A DNA stretch of 64,000 bases from Pseudomonas sp. LBUM920 (GTDB lineage: Bacteria; Pseudomonadota; Gammaproteobacteria; Pseudomonadales; Pseudomonadaceae): assembly GCF_003852315.1 (NCBI RefSeq), contig NZ_CP027762.1, forward strand, positions 2,213,501 to 2,277,500. Reading direction: 5' to 3'. A program made the translations under genes and the position numbers. A model generated the notes under the pieces. It was given only the letters and a program-made list of their open reading frames with translations. It was not told the origin of the DNA and did no database searches. This document shows positions 1 through 8,552 of the stretch, piece by piece; positions within the stretch are counted from its first letter, which is position 1; each line of letters opens with the position of its first letter.

Positions 1-1
1 C

Positions 2-970
2 ATGACCCGGACCATTCACGTACTCGCCTTCAATAACGCCCAAGTGCTCGACGTGACCGGGCCGTTACAGGTGTTCGCCACCACCAATGACCTGGCGCGC
101 CAGCGCGGCCAGCCGTTGCCTTACGCGGTGTCGGTGATTGCCGCCCAGGCGGACCCGGTGATGACCTCCGCGGGGCTGGCCTTGGTGGCCGCGCCGTTGC
201 CTGCGGCCGATGCGCCGTGCGACACGCTGGTGATCGCTGGCGGCTGGGGCGTGTATGGCGCCGCCGAAGATGCCGCGCTGGTCGATTGGGTCACGCAAAA
301 AGCCCGGCACACTCGACGCATGACCTCGGTGTGCACCGGCGCGTTTCTGCTCGCCGCCAGCGGTTTGCTCGATGGTTGCCGCGTGGCCACCCACTGGACA
401 CGCTGCGAGGAACTGGCGCGCAAATTTCCGTCGCTGACGGTTGAGGCCAATCCAATTTTCATCCAGCAAGGCTCGGTATGGACGTCCGCTGGCGTGACGG
501 CGGGCATCGACCTGTGCCTGGCGCTGGTGGAAGAAGACCTGGGCCGCGCCGTGGCCCTGGAAGCGGCGCGGCACTTGGTAGTGTTTCTTAAGCGCCCCGG
601 TGGGCAAGCGCAATACAGCGTGGCGTTGTCCCTGCAAAAGGGCGACGGGCGCTTTGCCGATTTGCATGCCTGGGTGGCCGAAAACCTCACCCTCGACCTG
701 AATATTCCTACCTTGGCCGCCCAGGCCGGCATGAGCGAACGCAGCTTCGTGCGGCACTACCGCGCCGAAACCGGCCAGACCCCGGCGCGCGCAGTCGAGC
801 TGATCCGCGTTGAAACCGCGCGTCGGCAGTTGGCCGACAGCACGGCGTCGATCAAACGTATCGCCGTGCAGTGCGGTTTTGGCTGCGAGGAAACCCTGCG
901 GCGCAGTTTCCTGCGGGCGCTGGAGGTCACGCCCCAGGCTTACCGCGAGCGCTTCTGCGCACCGACTTGA
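2..970 (+). CDS. GlxA-type AraC-family transcriptional regulator with DJ-1/PfpI domain
   Basis: The 322-residue protein joins an N-terminal DJ-1/PfpI (class I glutamine amidotransferase-like) domain, about residues 5-175, to a C-terminal AraC double helix-turn-helix, about 215-318. The nucleophile-elbow motif SVCTGAFLL is present in the first domain, and the second ends in the typical CGF...LRRSFLRALEVTPQAYRERF helix pattern. In this family the amidotransferase-like part is a ligand-sensing rather than a catalytic domain. Known relatives control carnitine, choline and arginine catabolism, but nothing here identifies the ligand. The ATG is the second base of the window, so a slightly earlier start cannot be excluded. 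The likely target is not evident: downstream is an unrelated phytochrome gene. Confidence 0.9.
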   Translation: MTRTIHVLAFNNAQVLDVTGPLQVFATTNDLARQRGQPLPYAVSVIAAQADPVMTSAGLALVAAPLPAADAPCDTLVIAGGWGVYGAAEDAALVDWVTQKARHTRRMTSVCTGAFLLAASGLLDGCRVATHWTRCEELARKFPSLTVEANPIFIQQGSVWTSAGVTAGIDLCLALVEEDLGRAVALEAARHLVVFLKRPGGQAQYSVALSLQKGDGRFADLHAWVAENLTLDLNIPTLAAQAGMSERSFVRHYRAETGQTPARAVELIRVETARRQLADSTASIKRIAVQCGFGCEETLRRSFLRALEVTPQAYRERFCAPT

Positions 971-1080
971 ACGAAAACGTACACATTTGTATCAAGGTGC
1001 TATGTTGACGCGATTACCTTCCGCAGTGGGCGCCTGCCTCTGCGCCGTTACTCCCTCCGCCCCCCGGCGTGACGTCTCTC

Positions 1081-3291
1081 ATGAAACCAGTGTCTGCGAT
1101 CAGCGCCAGTCCCTCGCCGGATGATTGCGCGAGCGAGCCGATTCATATTCCCGGGACAATCCAGCCCCACGGCGTGCTGTTGACCTTGAGCGAGCCGACG
1201 CTGGTGGTGCTGCAAGCCAGCGCCAACCTGAATGCCGAGCTGGGCCTGGGGCCGGGCCCGTTGTCCGGGCAGGCCTTGGGCAGCCTGATCGGCGATGACG
1301 CGCTGGCCCGGGTTCATCATGCGCTCGCCGACCTGGACGCCGATGAGGACGAGCTGCATCAGGTCACGCTCAATGGCAGCCTGTTTGACGCGTTGCTGCA
1401 CCGCCACCAGGGCTTGTTGTTTCTGGAGCTGGAGCGCTCCGTAATGCCCGGACATTCCGCCGCGCTGCACGTGGCTCGCACCCTGCGGCGCCTGCAGTCG
1501 GCAAAGACCCTCGAGGGGCTGTACCAAACCTGCGTCACCGAGATTCGTGCCTTGACCGGCTACGACCGCGTCACCCTGTACCGCTTCGAGCAGGAAGGCC
1601 ACGGCAAAGTCATCGGCGAATCCCTCAGCGACGGCATGCAACCTTATCTGGGGCTGTGCTTTCCGGCTTCGGATATCCCGCCGCAAGCCCGCGAACTCTA
1701 CCGCCTGAACTGGATCCGGGTGATCCCCGACGCGACGTACACGCCGGTGCCGATCCTGCCGGCCCTGCGTCCCGACACGGGTCAAGCGCTGGACCTGAGT
1801 TTTGCGGTGTTGCGCAGCGTCTCGCCGGTGCACTGCCATTATCTGAAAAACATGGGCGTGCGCTCGTCGATGAGCATCTCTTTGCTCAAGGATGATCAGC
1901 TCTGGGGGCTGATCACCTGCGGCCATCGCGAACCCCTGCGCGTGCCCCATGAGTTGCGCACCGCGTGTACCAGCATCGGTCAGTTATTGTCGATGCAGAT
2001 CAACGCATTGCAAGACCAGGACGCGCGCCGCCAACAACAGGAAAAAGCCAGCATGATCGACGCGCTGGTCACCGCCATGGCGGCGGACACGGGCGACGTC
2101 ATGGAGAGCCTGTTGCCCTATGCGCAAACCCTGTTGAACCTGGCTGCCGCCGATGGCTTGGCGATTCTGGTGGAGAAGCGCCTGCATCGCTTTGGCGTTT
2201 GCCCCAATGAAACCCAGATACGCGCGTTGTACCCCTGGATCGAGCAGCAGGGCAAAGGCGTGGTGGCCACTCACCAAGTGTCTGCGCAGTTTGCGCCAGC
2301 GGCTGCCTATCAAACCTATGCCAGCGGCCTGTTGGCCTTTCGCCTGCCCAAGCCGGTGGACAACGCGGTGATATGGTTTCGTCCCGAGGTCCAGACGTCG
2401 GTGCACTGGAGCGGCGAACCGGTCAAACACCGCGACGCGCAAACGGCCGGGTTGAGCCCGAGGCTGTCATTCGAGCGCTGGAAACAGCAGGTCGACGGCA
2501 AGGCGCTGCAGTGGTCTGCCTCGGAGCTGCAAGCCGTAGAGGCCTTGCGCCGTCACGCTCTTGAGCATGACCTGGGCCGGCAGGTGCAGCGCGAGCATGC
2601 CGCCGTGCGTGCGCGGGACGAACTGGTCGCAGTGGTCTCCCACGACTTGCGCAGCCCGCTGACCATCCTGCTGATGCAATGCGGCATGATGCGCAAAATG
2701 GTGCCGGTCGACGATACTCGCGCAACCCTGCGGCTGAACACGGCCATTCAAACCATGCAAACCGCGACGGCGCGCATGAACACCTTGCTGGAAGACTTGA
2801 TCGACATTTCACGCATAGAAGCCGGGCGTTACCGGGTAACCCTGCAACCGCTGGAGGTGAGTGCGAGCCTGGAACAGCTGGGGTTGATGTGGCATCCGCT
2901 GGCGGCGGCCAAAGGCGTCAACCTGACGTGGCATGCTCAGCCTGGGTTGTTGATCCAGGCCGACTCGGAGCGTCTGTTCCAGGTGTTTTCCAACCTGCTT
3001 GGCAATGCCTTGAAGTTCACCGACGTCGGCGGGACGATCGAGGTGATTGCCCAGGCGGCCGGCGATGAAGTGCTGTTTCGCGTGTGCGACAACGGCGCAG
3101 GGATCGGCGCGGCGCAATTGCCCTTCATCTTTGAGCGCTACTGGACGTCGCGCGAGGGTAACCCCACAGGCAGCGGACTGGGCCTGTACATTTCCCACGG
3201 CATCATCGAAGCCCACGGCGGCACGATCTGGGCAGAAAGCGTGGAGGGGCAGGGCAGCGTGTTCAGTTTCAGGATCAAAGCTGCCCGGTAA
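1081..3291 (+). CDS. bphP: Bacteriophytochrome sensor histidine kinase
   Basis: Red/far-red photoreceptor kinase of about 736 residues with order PAS, GAF, PHY, HisKA, HATPase. The biliverdin-attachment Cys sits at residue 16 (DDCASEPIHIPG), followed by the PAS knot motif IQPHG. The GAF signature PASDIP is near residue 196, the PHY tongue motif PRLSF near 460, the phospho-acceptor His in VVSHDLRSPLT near 521, and the N and G boxes (DNGAGIG, GSGLGLYIS) near the end. No receiver domain is fused. The ATG at 1081 is preferred; a GTG at 1069 would add four residues, and neither has a clear ribosome binding site. The biliverdin-producing heme oxygenase gene bphO, often adjacent in pseudomonads, is absent here. 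The stop lies 3 bases from the convergent hydrolase stop. Confidence 0.93.
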   Translation: MKPVSAISASPSPDDCASEPIHIPGTIQPHGVLLTLSEPTLVVLQASANLNAELGLGPGPLSGQALGSLIGDDALARVHHALADLDADEDELHQVTLNGSLFDALLHRHQGLLFLELERSVMPGHSAALHVARTLRRLQSAKTLEGLYQTCVTEIRALTGYDRVTLYRFEQEGHGKVIGESLSDGMQPYLGLCFPASDIPPQARELYRLNWIRVIPDATYTPVPILPALRPDTGQALDLSFAVLRSVSPVHCHYLKNMGVRSSMSISLLKDDQLWGLITCGHREPLRVPHELRTACTSIGQLLSMQINALQDQDARRQQQEKASMIDALVTAMAADTGDVMESLLPYAQTLLNLAAADGLAILVEKRLHRFGVCPNETQIRALYPWIEQQGKGVVATHQVSAQFAPAAAYQTYASGLLAFRLPKPVDNAVIWFRPEVQTSVHWSGEPVKHRDAQTAGLSPRLSFERWKQQVDGKALQWSASELQAVEALRRHALEHDLGRQVQREHAAVRARDELVAVVSHDLRSPLTILLMQCGMMRKMVPVDDTRATLRLNTAIQTMQTATARMNTLLEDLIDISRIEAGRYRVTLQPLEVSASLEQLGLMWHPLAAAKGVNLTWHAQPGLLIQADSERLFQVFSNLLGNALKFTDVGGTIEVIAQAAGDEVLFRVCDNGAGIGAAQLPFIFERYWTSREGNPTGSGLGLYISHGIIEAHGGTIWAESVEGQGSVFSFRIKAAR

Positions 3292-3294
3292 CGT

Positions 3295-4200
3295 TCAGGC
3301 CCGATCCAGCAATTCGCAGATCGCCCTGAGCGTGGACTGTGGCGCTTCCTGAGGAATGTTGTGACCCACACCGGGCAAGACTTCGCGTCGGTAAAAACCG
3401 CTGAAATGTTCCTCGTCGTCATCCACCGCCGGGGCCGGGCCTACGCCGTCATCAGCGCCGCACAGCGAAATTGTCGGCACCGGAATCGGCGGCTGCGCGG
3501 CCAGTGCCTGCTCGATCGCCTCCAGCGCCGGGTCGCCCGGCGCGTACATGAACCGGTGGCGATAGGAGTGAATCACCACGTCGACAAAGTCCGGGTTATC
3601 AAATGACGGCGCCGTGCGGCCATACAGCCCCGGTCCCTCAGCCCAGGTCGGCGACCATAGCCGCCACAACAACTGGCAGAACTCACGGCGATTGGCGCTC
3701 AGACCGTCGACGCCACGCTGGGTGTGAAAGTAAAACTGATACCACAACCGATGCTCCTTTTCCGGCGCGCGTGGCTCAAGCGACTTGGCAATGTCCTGGA
3801 TGTTGTAGCCATCCCCGGTCACCAACCCGCGTACCCGTTGCGGCCATAGAGCGGCGACGATACACGCGGCGCGTCCGCCCCAGTCGTAACCGGCGAGCGT
3901 GGCCTGCGCGATGCCAAGGGCATCCATGAAATCCAGCAGGTCCTTGGCCAACGCCGCCTGTTGGCCGGAGCGCATCACTTGCGCGTTGATAAACCGTGTT
4001 GGGCCATAGCCACGCAGGTAGGGCACCAACACCCGGCAACCGCGATCGGCCAGGGCCGGCGCGATCTCATCGTAGCCACGCGGGTCGTAGGGGAAACCAT
4101 GCAGCAGGATCACCGGTTCGCCGTCTTCGGGGCCGTGGGCTTCGTAGGCGATTTCCAGCATCGGCGTACGGACGTATAGCAGCGGGGCGAGCGTAGTCAT
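3295..4200 (-). CDS. Alpha/beta-fold hydrolase
   Basis: 301 residues of the haloalkane dehalogenase/epoxide hydrolase-like branch of the alpha/beta hydrolases. The oxyanion motif is LHGFPYDP near residue 35, the nucleophile elbow is AGYDWGG (Asp nucleophile, near 113), the acid is probably in CGADDGV near 247, and the catalytic His is in GVGHNIPQEAP near 282. An Asp nucleophile rather than Ser points to dehalogenase or epoxide hydrolase chemistry, but the cap domain does not let me pick the substrate. It is a single gene, convergent with the phytochrome kinase gene. A divergent partner is missing; the decayed VOC fragment lies just upstream. Confidence 0.85.
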   Translation of the reverse strand: MTTLAPLLYVRTPMLEIAYEAHGPEDGEPVILLHGFPYDPRGYDEIAPALADRGCRVLVPYLRGYGPTRFINAQVMRSGQQAALAKDLLDFMDALGIAQATLAGYDWGGRAACIVAALWPQRVRGLVTGDGYNIQDIAKSLEPRAPEKEHRLWYQFYFHTQRGVDGLSANRREFCQLLWRLWSPTWAEGPGLYGRTAPSFDNPDFVDVVIHSYRHRFMYAPGDPALEAIEQALAAQPPIPVPTISLCGADDGVGPAPAVDDDEEHFSGFYRREVLPGVGHNIPQEAPQSTLRAICELLDRA

Positions 4201-4275
4201 GAGGGGCGCTTATCGACTGGCCAAAGTAGCTGCAACTCTAGCTCAAACCCGTGACGGCACGGAGTGTAAATCAAG

Positions 4276-4473
4276 TCAGTCGTTTGACTTGTCTAGCCCG
4301 ACCTGACGCAACCCGATGCAATTGCCCCACGGATCGCGCACCTGAGCCATCCACTGCCCGCCCTCAATCGCCAAAGGCCCGCGATACAGTCTTGCGCCCG
4401 ATGCCTCCAGCAGGCGCATGAGGCGCAGACGATGGGGTTCAAATGAGCCACGCCTTTTGCGCGAGGGTTTCAC
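4276..4473 (-). pseudogene. Remnant of a VOC (glyoxalase/bleomycin resistance) family protein
   Basis: A 65-codon open frame whose last 45 codons match the C-terminal half of a VOC-fold protein: GARLYRGPLAIEGGQWMAQ, then RDPWGNCIGLRQ, where DPWGN is the usual end-of-domain signature. A complete member would be about 120-130 residues with a first beta-alpha-beta-beta-beta module, and no such module is present upstream in any frame. The first 15 codons are basic and unrelated to the family. I read this as a gene truncated at its 5' end. It could still be expressed as a small protein, but no ribosome binding site is evident. Confidence 0.6.
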
Positions 4474-4508
4474 GGATGATTGCCTTGAGGTTTGGGCTGT
4501 TTAGCAAG

Positions 4509-5069
4509 TCAGCGGTTTTTCAGTGAATGCTCGGGCCAAGCCTGCGTCAATAACCCCAACACCATCAGATCATGCCGTTGGCCATTCCAGAACCCGGCTT
4601 CTCGCAACGTTCCTTCGGCGATGAAGCCCAGGCGTTCCAACAATGCCAGTGACGCGGTGTTTTGCGGATGCACCATGGCTTCAACCCGATGCAAGTGCAT
4701 GTGCGCGATGCCCCAATCGAGCATCGCCCGCAACGCTTCGCTCATCAAGCCCTGGCCACGGGCGGCGGGCGCCAGTTCACAGGACAGGGCGCAGCTGTGC
4801 CAGGCGCGATTCCATTTGAACAGGCCGCAGCTGCCGATCAGTTCGCCGTCCCGTTCAATCCCCCAGCGCGTGCCGGGATTGGGCTGGGTGCGCCATTGGG
4901 CGAAGGTGTCGATCAGCGCGTGGGCCTGGACGAGGTCGGTCATCGGGTCGGCGCCAAACCAGCGCATGTTGGCAGCGTCGCGGTGGATGGCGAACAGGGC
5001 GGGGGCGTCCGTCGCGCGCAATTCGCGCAGGCGCAGGCGCTGGGTGGCAAGCGTCGGGAATGGGTTCAT
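4509..5069 (-). CDS. GNAT family N-acetyltransferase (RimJ/RimL-like)
   Basis: 186 residues. The N-terminus TQRLRLRELRATDAPALF is the typical RimJ/RimL opening, and the acetyl-CoA-binding motif A region contains ELAPAARGQGLMSEAL (RGQG pyrophosphate loop) near residue 105. The C-terminal NTASLALLERLGFIAEGTLRE block is characteristic of the ribosomal-protein/small-molecule acetyltransferase branch. Substrate unknown: probably an amine or protein N-terminus. Its ATG overlaps the stop of the upstream isochorismatase-like gene by four bases (ATGA), so the two are expected to be co-translated. Confidence 0.88.
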   Translation of the reverse strand: MNPFPTLATQRLRLRELRATDAPALFAIHRDAANMRWFGADPMTDLVQAHALIDTFAQWRTQPNPGTRWGIERDGELIGSCGLFKWNRAWHSCALSCELAPAARGQGLMSEALRAMLDWGIAHMHLHRVEAMVHPQNTASLALLERLGFIAEGTLREAGFWNGQRHDLMVLGLLTQAWPEHSLKNR

Positions 5070-5545
5070 GAGCCGGTCGTCGCCATCACCTGAGCCCGAT
5101 CAATCACGCATCCAAAATGGTGCCGCCACAAATCCACGCCCAGTGTTCCCGACCGGTCCAGCGACGAGCCCACGGTCAAATCGCTGATCAGCGTCGGCTG
5201 CAAGCCGGCGTCAAATAACGCGAACCCGGCCGCCAGCACGCACGTATCGGTTTGAATGCCACACACCAGCACCCGATCCGGCACCAGGCTTTTCAGGTAG
5301 TCCAGGGTTTCGGGTGTCGGCGCATAGCCGTGTTTGATGAAGACGCGCTCGGCTGCGATCAGGCTGTCGTCATCCGGCGCGGGTTGCCAGCCCAGTTGGC
5401 GGGTGAAGGGGGTGATGCTTTCGTCATGGCGCTCCACGGTGGCCACCGATGGCAGGCGCCCGAGCAGGGCGTTGATGCCATCGACCAGCCACGCAGGTGG
5501 GTTGAAAGAAGGTTGCACGTCGATGATCAACAATACCTGGCGCAT
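5066..5545 (-). CDS. Isochorismatase-family cysteine hydrolase
   Basis: 159 residues of the isochorismatase/nicotinamidase-like fold. The catalytic Asp is in LLIIDVQPSF near residue 9, the Lys in RVFIKHGY near 77, and the Cys in GIQTDTCVLAAG near 111, giving the complete D-K-C triad. Short members like this usually hydrolyse amides such as nicotinamide analogues or carbamoyl compounds; the substrate cannot be named. The open frame extends 11 codons further upstream, but the ATG chosen has AGGA six bases ahead. It is the first gene of a two-gene unit with the overlapping GNAT gene. A palindromic repeat pair lies upstream. Confidence 0.87.
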   Translation of the reverse strand: MRQVLLIIDVQPSFNPPAWLVDGINALLGRLPSVATVERHDESITPFTRQLGWQPAPDDDSLIAAERVFIKHGYAPTPETLDYLKSLVPDRVLVCGIQTDTCVLAAGFALFDAGLQPTLISDLTVGSSLDRSGTLGVDLWRHHFGCVIDRAQVMATTGS

Positions 5546-5646
5546 GAGGTTCCTGATGGCAGCTCGGGGGCTGCCCATTGTGCACGCTGCGGGGTTCAGC
5601 GGGGCGCCTCAGGTCAAAATCAACAGCAGGAAGCTGAACCCGATCA

Positions 5647-5740
5647 CCTGTGGGAGCGGGCTTGCTCGCGAATGCGATGTGTCAGCCTCTGCAGGCAGTC
5701 ACTGACACTCCCGCTTCGCGAGCACGCCTGCTCGCACAGG
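5647..5740. repeat. REP-type inverted repeat pair
   Basis: Two copies of a 23-25 base element in opposite orientation, separated by about 45 bases. The left copy contains TGGGAGCGGGCTTGCTCGCG and the right copy is its imperfect reverse complement (TTCGCGAGCACGCCTGCTCG). This is the repetitive extragenic palindrome class common in the P. fluorescens group. It sits between the GH15 gene's 3' end and the isochorismatase-like gene's 5' end. The right arm has diverged more than those at about 38.1 and 51.7 kb. Confidence 0.85.
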
Positions 5741-5790
5741 CGGCCCTCAGTATTTGAGGTGGAAATGCCGCGGCTGTGCGTCGGGCCTGC

Positions 5791-7617
5791 TCAAGGTTGC
5801 CAGGTGGTCTTTTCGCCGCTGAGCTTGCGGTCCAGAAAGGTCGCCGCGCTGATCAGCGCCAAATGGCTCAACGCCTGCGGCGTATTGCCCAAGTGATGCG
5901 CCTGGCTGTCGAACTCTTCGGCGTACAAGCCCAACGGGTTGGCGTAGCGCAGCAGTTGTTCGAATTCCAGGTGGGCCTTCTCCACTTGCCCGGCGCGCGC
6001 CAGGCATTCGACGTACCAGAACGAACACGCGGCGAATGCGCCTTCGGTGCCTTGCAGCCCGTCGATCTGGCTGTCGTCGTTGCGGTAGCGGTAGACCATG
6101 CCGTCACGCACCAGGCTTTTCTGGATTGCTTCGAGCGTCGACAGCCAGCGTGGGTCGGTCGCCGCGACAAAGCGCACCAGCGGCATCAGCAGCATCGAAC
6201 CATCCAGCGCAGTACTGCCGATGTGCTGCACGAAGTGCCCGCGCTCTTCATTCCAGAAGTTGCTCCAGATATCCGCGTAGATCGCCTGGCGTGTCTGGTC
6301 CCAGCGCGCAAACGGCGCGGGCAGCGAGCGCTTGGAGGCCAACCGGATTGCGCGGTCCAGCGCCACCCAGCACATCAGGCGCGAATGCAGGAAGTGATGC
6401 TCCTCACCGCGCATTTCCCAGATGCCCACGTCTTGCTGGTTCCAGATTTCGCACACCTGATCTGCCACTTCCACGGTGTGTTTCCAGCCTTCATGGGAAA
6501 TCGCTTCGCCGTATTTGTTGACCAGGTACACCGCGTCCATCAGCTCGCCGTAGATATCCAGCTGGACCTGGTCAAACGCTTCATTGCCGATACGCACCGG
6601 TTTGGCGCCGCCGTGGCCGCTGAGGTGATCAAGCGTGGCTTCCGGCAGTTCCTGGCGCCCATCGATACCGTAAAGAATATTGATTTTGGTCGCCTGACCG
6701 CAGCAGTCGCTGACGCGGCCTTTAAGCCAGCGCATGTAAGCGTTGGCCTCTTCGATGAACCCCAGACGCATGAAGGCGTAGACGGTAAACGAGGCGTCGC
6801 GGATCCACGTGTAGCGGTAGTCCCAGTTGCGTTCGCCGCCGGGGGTTTCTGGCAGGCCAAATGTCGCGGCGGCGATGATTGCGCCGTGCTTGCGCGAGGT
6901 CAGCAGCTTCAAGGCGAGTGCCGAGCGGTTGACCATTTCGCGCCAGCGCCCGCGGTAATTCGACTGCGCGATCCAGCCGCGCCAGAATTTCAAGGTGTGC
7001 GCCAGCGCCAGGTCGGTGCAGTCGTTGTTGACGCGGGGGTCGTCCTGGCCGCCGAGCACGAACTCAGCGCCTTCTTCCTGGCCCAGGGTGAAGCTGGCCA
7101 CGGCGGCATCGTCTTCGATCTGCATCGCGTGGCTGCCCGCCAGCCGCAGGCCAGGCAGGCCGTCGGCGGTGAACGACACGATACCGTCGGCGAGGCTGGC
7201 GTGGGTCGGCGTGCGCGCATAGTCGTGGCGCACGGCGCAGCGCAGCTGGATTTTCGCGCTGCCGCTGACCACGCGCACGCGGCGAATCAGCAGCGGCAGG
7301 TCGTCGATTTCTTCACTGATGACCAGCAGGTCGGTGATTTCCACCACGGCTTCATCGCTCAGCCAGCGGGTTTGCAGCACGTTGGTATCGGGCAGGTAGA
7401 TTTGCTCACGCCGTGCGTTTGTCAGTTCGGGAGAGAGTTGAAAAACACCCGCCTCAGGCGTGTCGAGCAGCGAACAGAAGATCGACGGGCTGTCGAATTC
7501 CGGCCAGCAGAAAAAGTCGATGCTGCCGCGGTCATTTACCAAGGCCGCGCTGCGCATATCGCCAATAATGCCGTGGGCATCGATGGCGCTTTGGGGTTCG
7601 TTCTTGAAATCAACCAT
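5791..7617 (-). CDS. Glycoside hydrolase family 15 protein (glucoamylase/trehalase-like)
   Basis: A cytoplasmic enzyme of about 608 residues with no signal peptide. The N-terminal beta-rich GH15 domain (about 1-230) begins with IGDMRSAALVNDRGSIDFFC. The alpha/alpha-barrel starts about residue 255 with GGERNWDYRYTWIRDASF, the family hallmark. The general acid is likely in WEMRGEEHHF near 420 and the general base near the GTEGAFAACSFW segment around 535. Bacterial cytoplasmic members act on trehalose or short alpha-glucans. The ATG at 7617 has GGAG ten bases upstream; a GTG at 7623 is also possible. It overlaps the 3' end of the SDR gene, suggesting translational coupling and sugar release followed by oxidation. 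Confidence 0.88.
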   Translation of the reverse strand: MVDFKNEPQSAIDAHGIIGDMRSAALVNDRGSIDFFCWPEFDSPSIFCSLLDTPEAGVFQLSPELTNARREQIYLPDTNVLQTRWLSDEAVVEITDLLVISEEIDDLPLLIRRVRVVSGSAKIQLRCAVRHDYARTPTHASLADGIVSFTADGLPGLRLAGSHAMQIEDDAAVASFTLGQEEGAEFVLGGQDDPRVNNDCTDLALAHTLKFWRGWIAQSNYRGRWREMVNRSALALKLLTSRKHGAIIAAATFGLPETPGGERNWDYRYTWIRDASFTVYAFMRLGFIEEANAYMRWLKGRVSDCCGQATKINILYGIDGRQELPEATLDHLSGHGGAKPVRIGNEAFDQVQLDIYGELMDAVYLVNKYGEAISHEGWKHTVEVADQVCEIWNQQDVGIWEMRGEEHHFLHSRLMCWVALDRAIRLASKRSLPAPFARWDQTRQAIYADIWSNFWNEERGHFVQHIGSTALDGSMLLMPLVRFVAATDPRWLSTLEAIQKSLVRDGMVYRYRNDDSQIDGLQGTEGAFAACSFWYVECLARAGQVEKAHLEFEQLLRYANPLGLYAEEFDSQAHHLGNTPQALSHLALISAATFLDRKLSGEKTTWQP

Positions 7618-8410
7618 TGCCACGAAACTCCGGATAAAGGCTCATGCCACCGTCAATGAACAGGGTGCTGCCGACCACGTAGTCGGACGCGTCGCTGGCC
7701 AGCCACACCACCGCGTTGGCCACGTCTTCGACGTCGCCGACGCGGCCATAGGGAATCAACTTCAACAGCTCTTTTTCCGCCGCGCCTTCGGTGGCGGCGC
7801 GGTTGATCGCCGTACGAATGGCGCCCGGCGCAATGCCATTGATGCGGATGCGTTGTTCGCTGACTTCCTGGGCGAGGGTGCGCATCAGCATCTCCACGCC
7901 GCCCTTGGAGGCGGCGTAATTCACATGCCCAGCCCAGGGAATGATCTGGTGCACCGAACTCATGTGGATGATTTTGCCGGCGGCACGCGACACGCCCTCG
8001 CGCACGCCCTGGCGATTGAAAATCCGCACGGCGGCGCGGGCACACAGGAACTGGCCGGTAAGGTTGACGCCGATCACGGTGTTCCAGTCCTCGAGGGTCA
8101 TGTCGACCAGGTTGGCGTCTTTTTGCAGGCCGGAATTGGCCACCAGAATGTCCAGGTGGCCGAAGGCATCGAGGGTCTGGGCGAATAATCGTTCTACGTC
8201 GGCTTCTTTGGACACATCGCCACCGATGGCAATCGCCTGGCCGCCGTTGGCGTTGATCTGCGCGGCAAGGGCTTCGGCCGGCGCCGCCTGCGAGTTGTAA
8301 TTGAGCACCACGGCCGCACCGGCCTCGGCCAATGCCTTGGCGGCGCCTGCACCAATGCCGGAACTGGCGCCGGTGACCAGGGCCACTTGTTGCTGCAACG
8401 AGATCTGCAT
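7610..8410 (-). CDS. SDR-family glucose 1-dehydrogenase-like oxidoreductase
   Basis: 266-residue classical short-chain dehydrogenase. The nucleotide-binding motif TGASSGIG is at residues 14-21, the NNAG equivalent is VANSGLQ (Ser for Ala) near 90, and the catalytic Ser-Tyr-Lys are in MSSVHQ, VNYAASKGG near 150-168. The C-terminal PYGRVGDVEDVANAVVWL and FIDGGMSLYP segments are those of the glucose 1-dehydrogenase group. It is the first gene of a two-gene unit; its last codons overlap the start of the GH15 glucanase gene by 8 bases. Divergent from the AraC regulator, which is a candidate controller. Confidence 0.88.
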   Translation of the reverse strand: MQISLQQQVALVTGASSGIGAGAAKALAEAGAAVVLNYNSQAAPAEALAAQINANGGQAIAIGGDVSKEADVERLFAQTLDAFGHLDILVANSGLQKDANLVDMTLEDWNTVIGVNLTGQFLCARAAVRIFNRQGVREGVSRAAGKIIHMSSVHQIIPWAGHVNYAASKGGVEMLMRTLAQEVSEQRIRINGIAPGAIRTAINRAATEGAAEKELLKLIPYGRVGDVEDVANAVVWLASDASDYVVGSTLFIDGGMSLYPEFRGNG

Positions 8411-8552
8411 AGCCCACCCACCGTTTTAAGAGAGTCTTTGCAGCTGACTGGCGGCGCGGGGCGGAAGTTCACCGGTTGTCTCAAATGCGACGATGGCTGT
8501 CTGTTTCGCTCGTTTTTGCCAGTGCGCTTTTCGCTAGACTCAAGGCCCGTTG

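Noticed and set aside
5776..7659. A 627-codon open frame on the plus strand
   Set aside because: Lies wholly opposite the GH15 gene, which has clear family motifs; the frame is a high-GC antisense shadow with His/Val/Arg-rich, motif-free translation.
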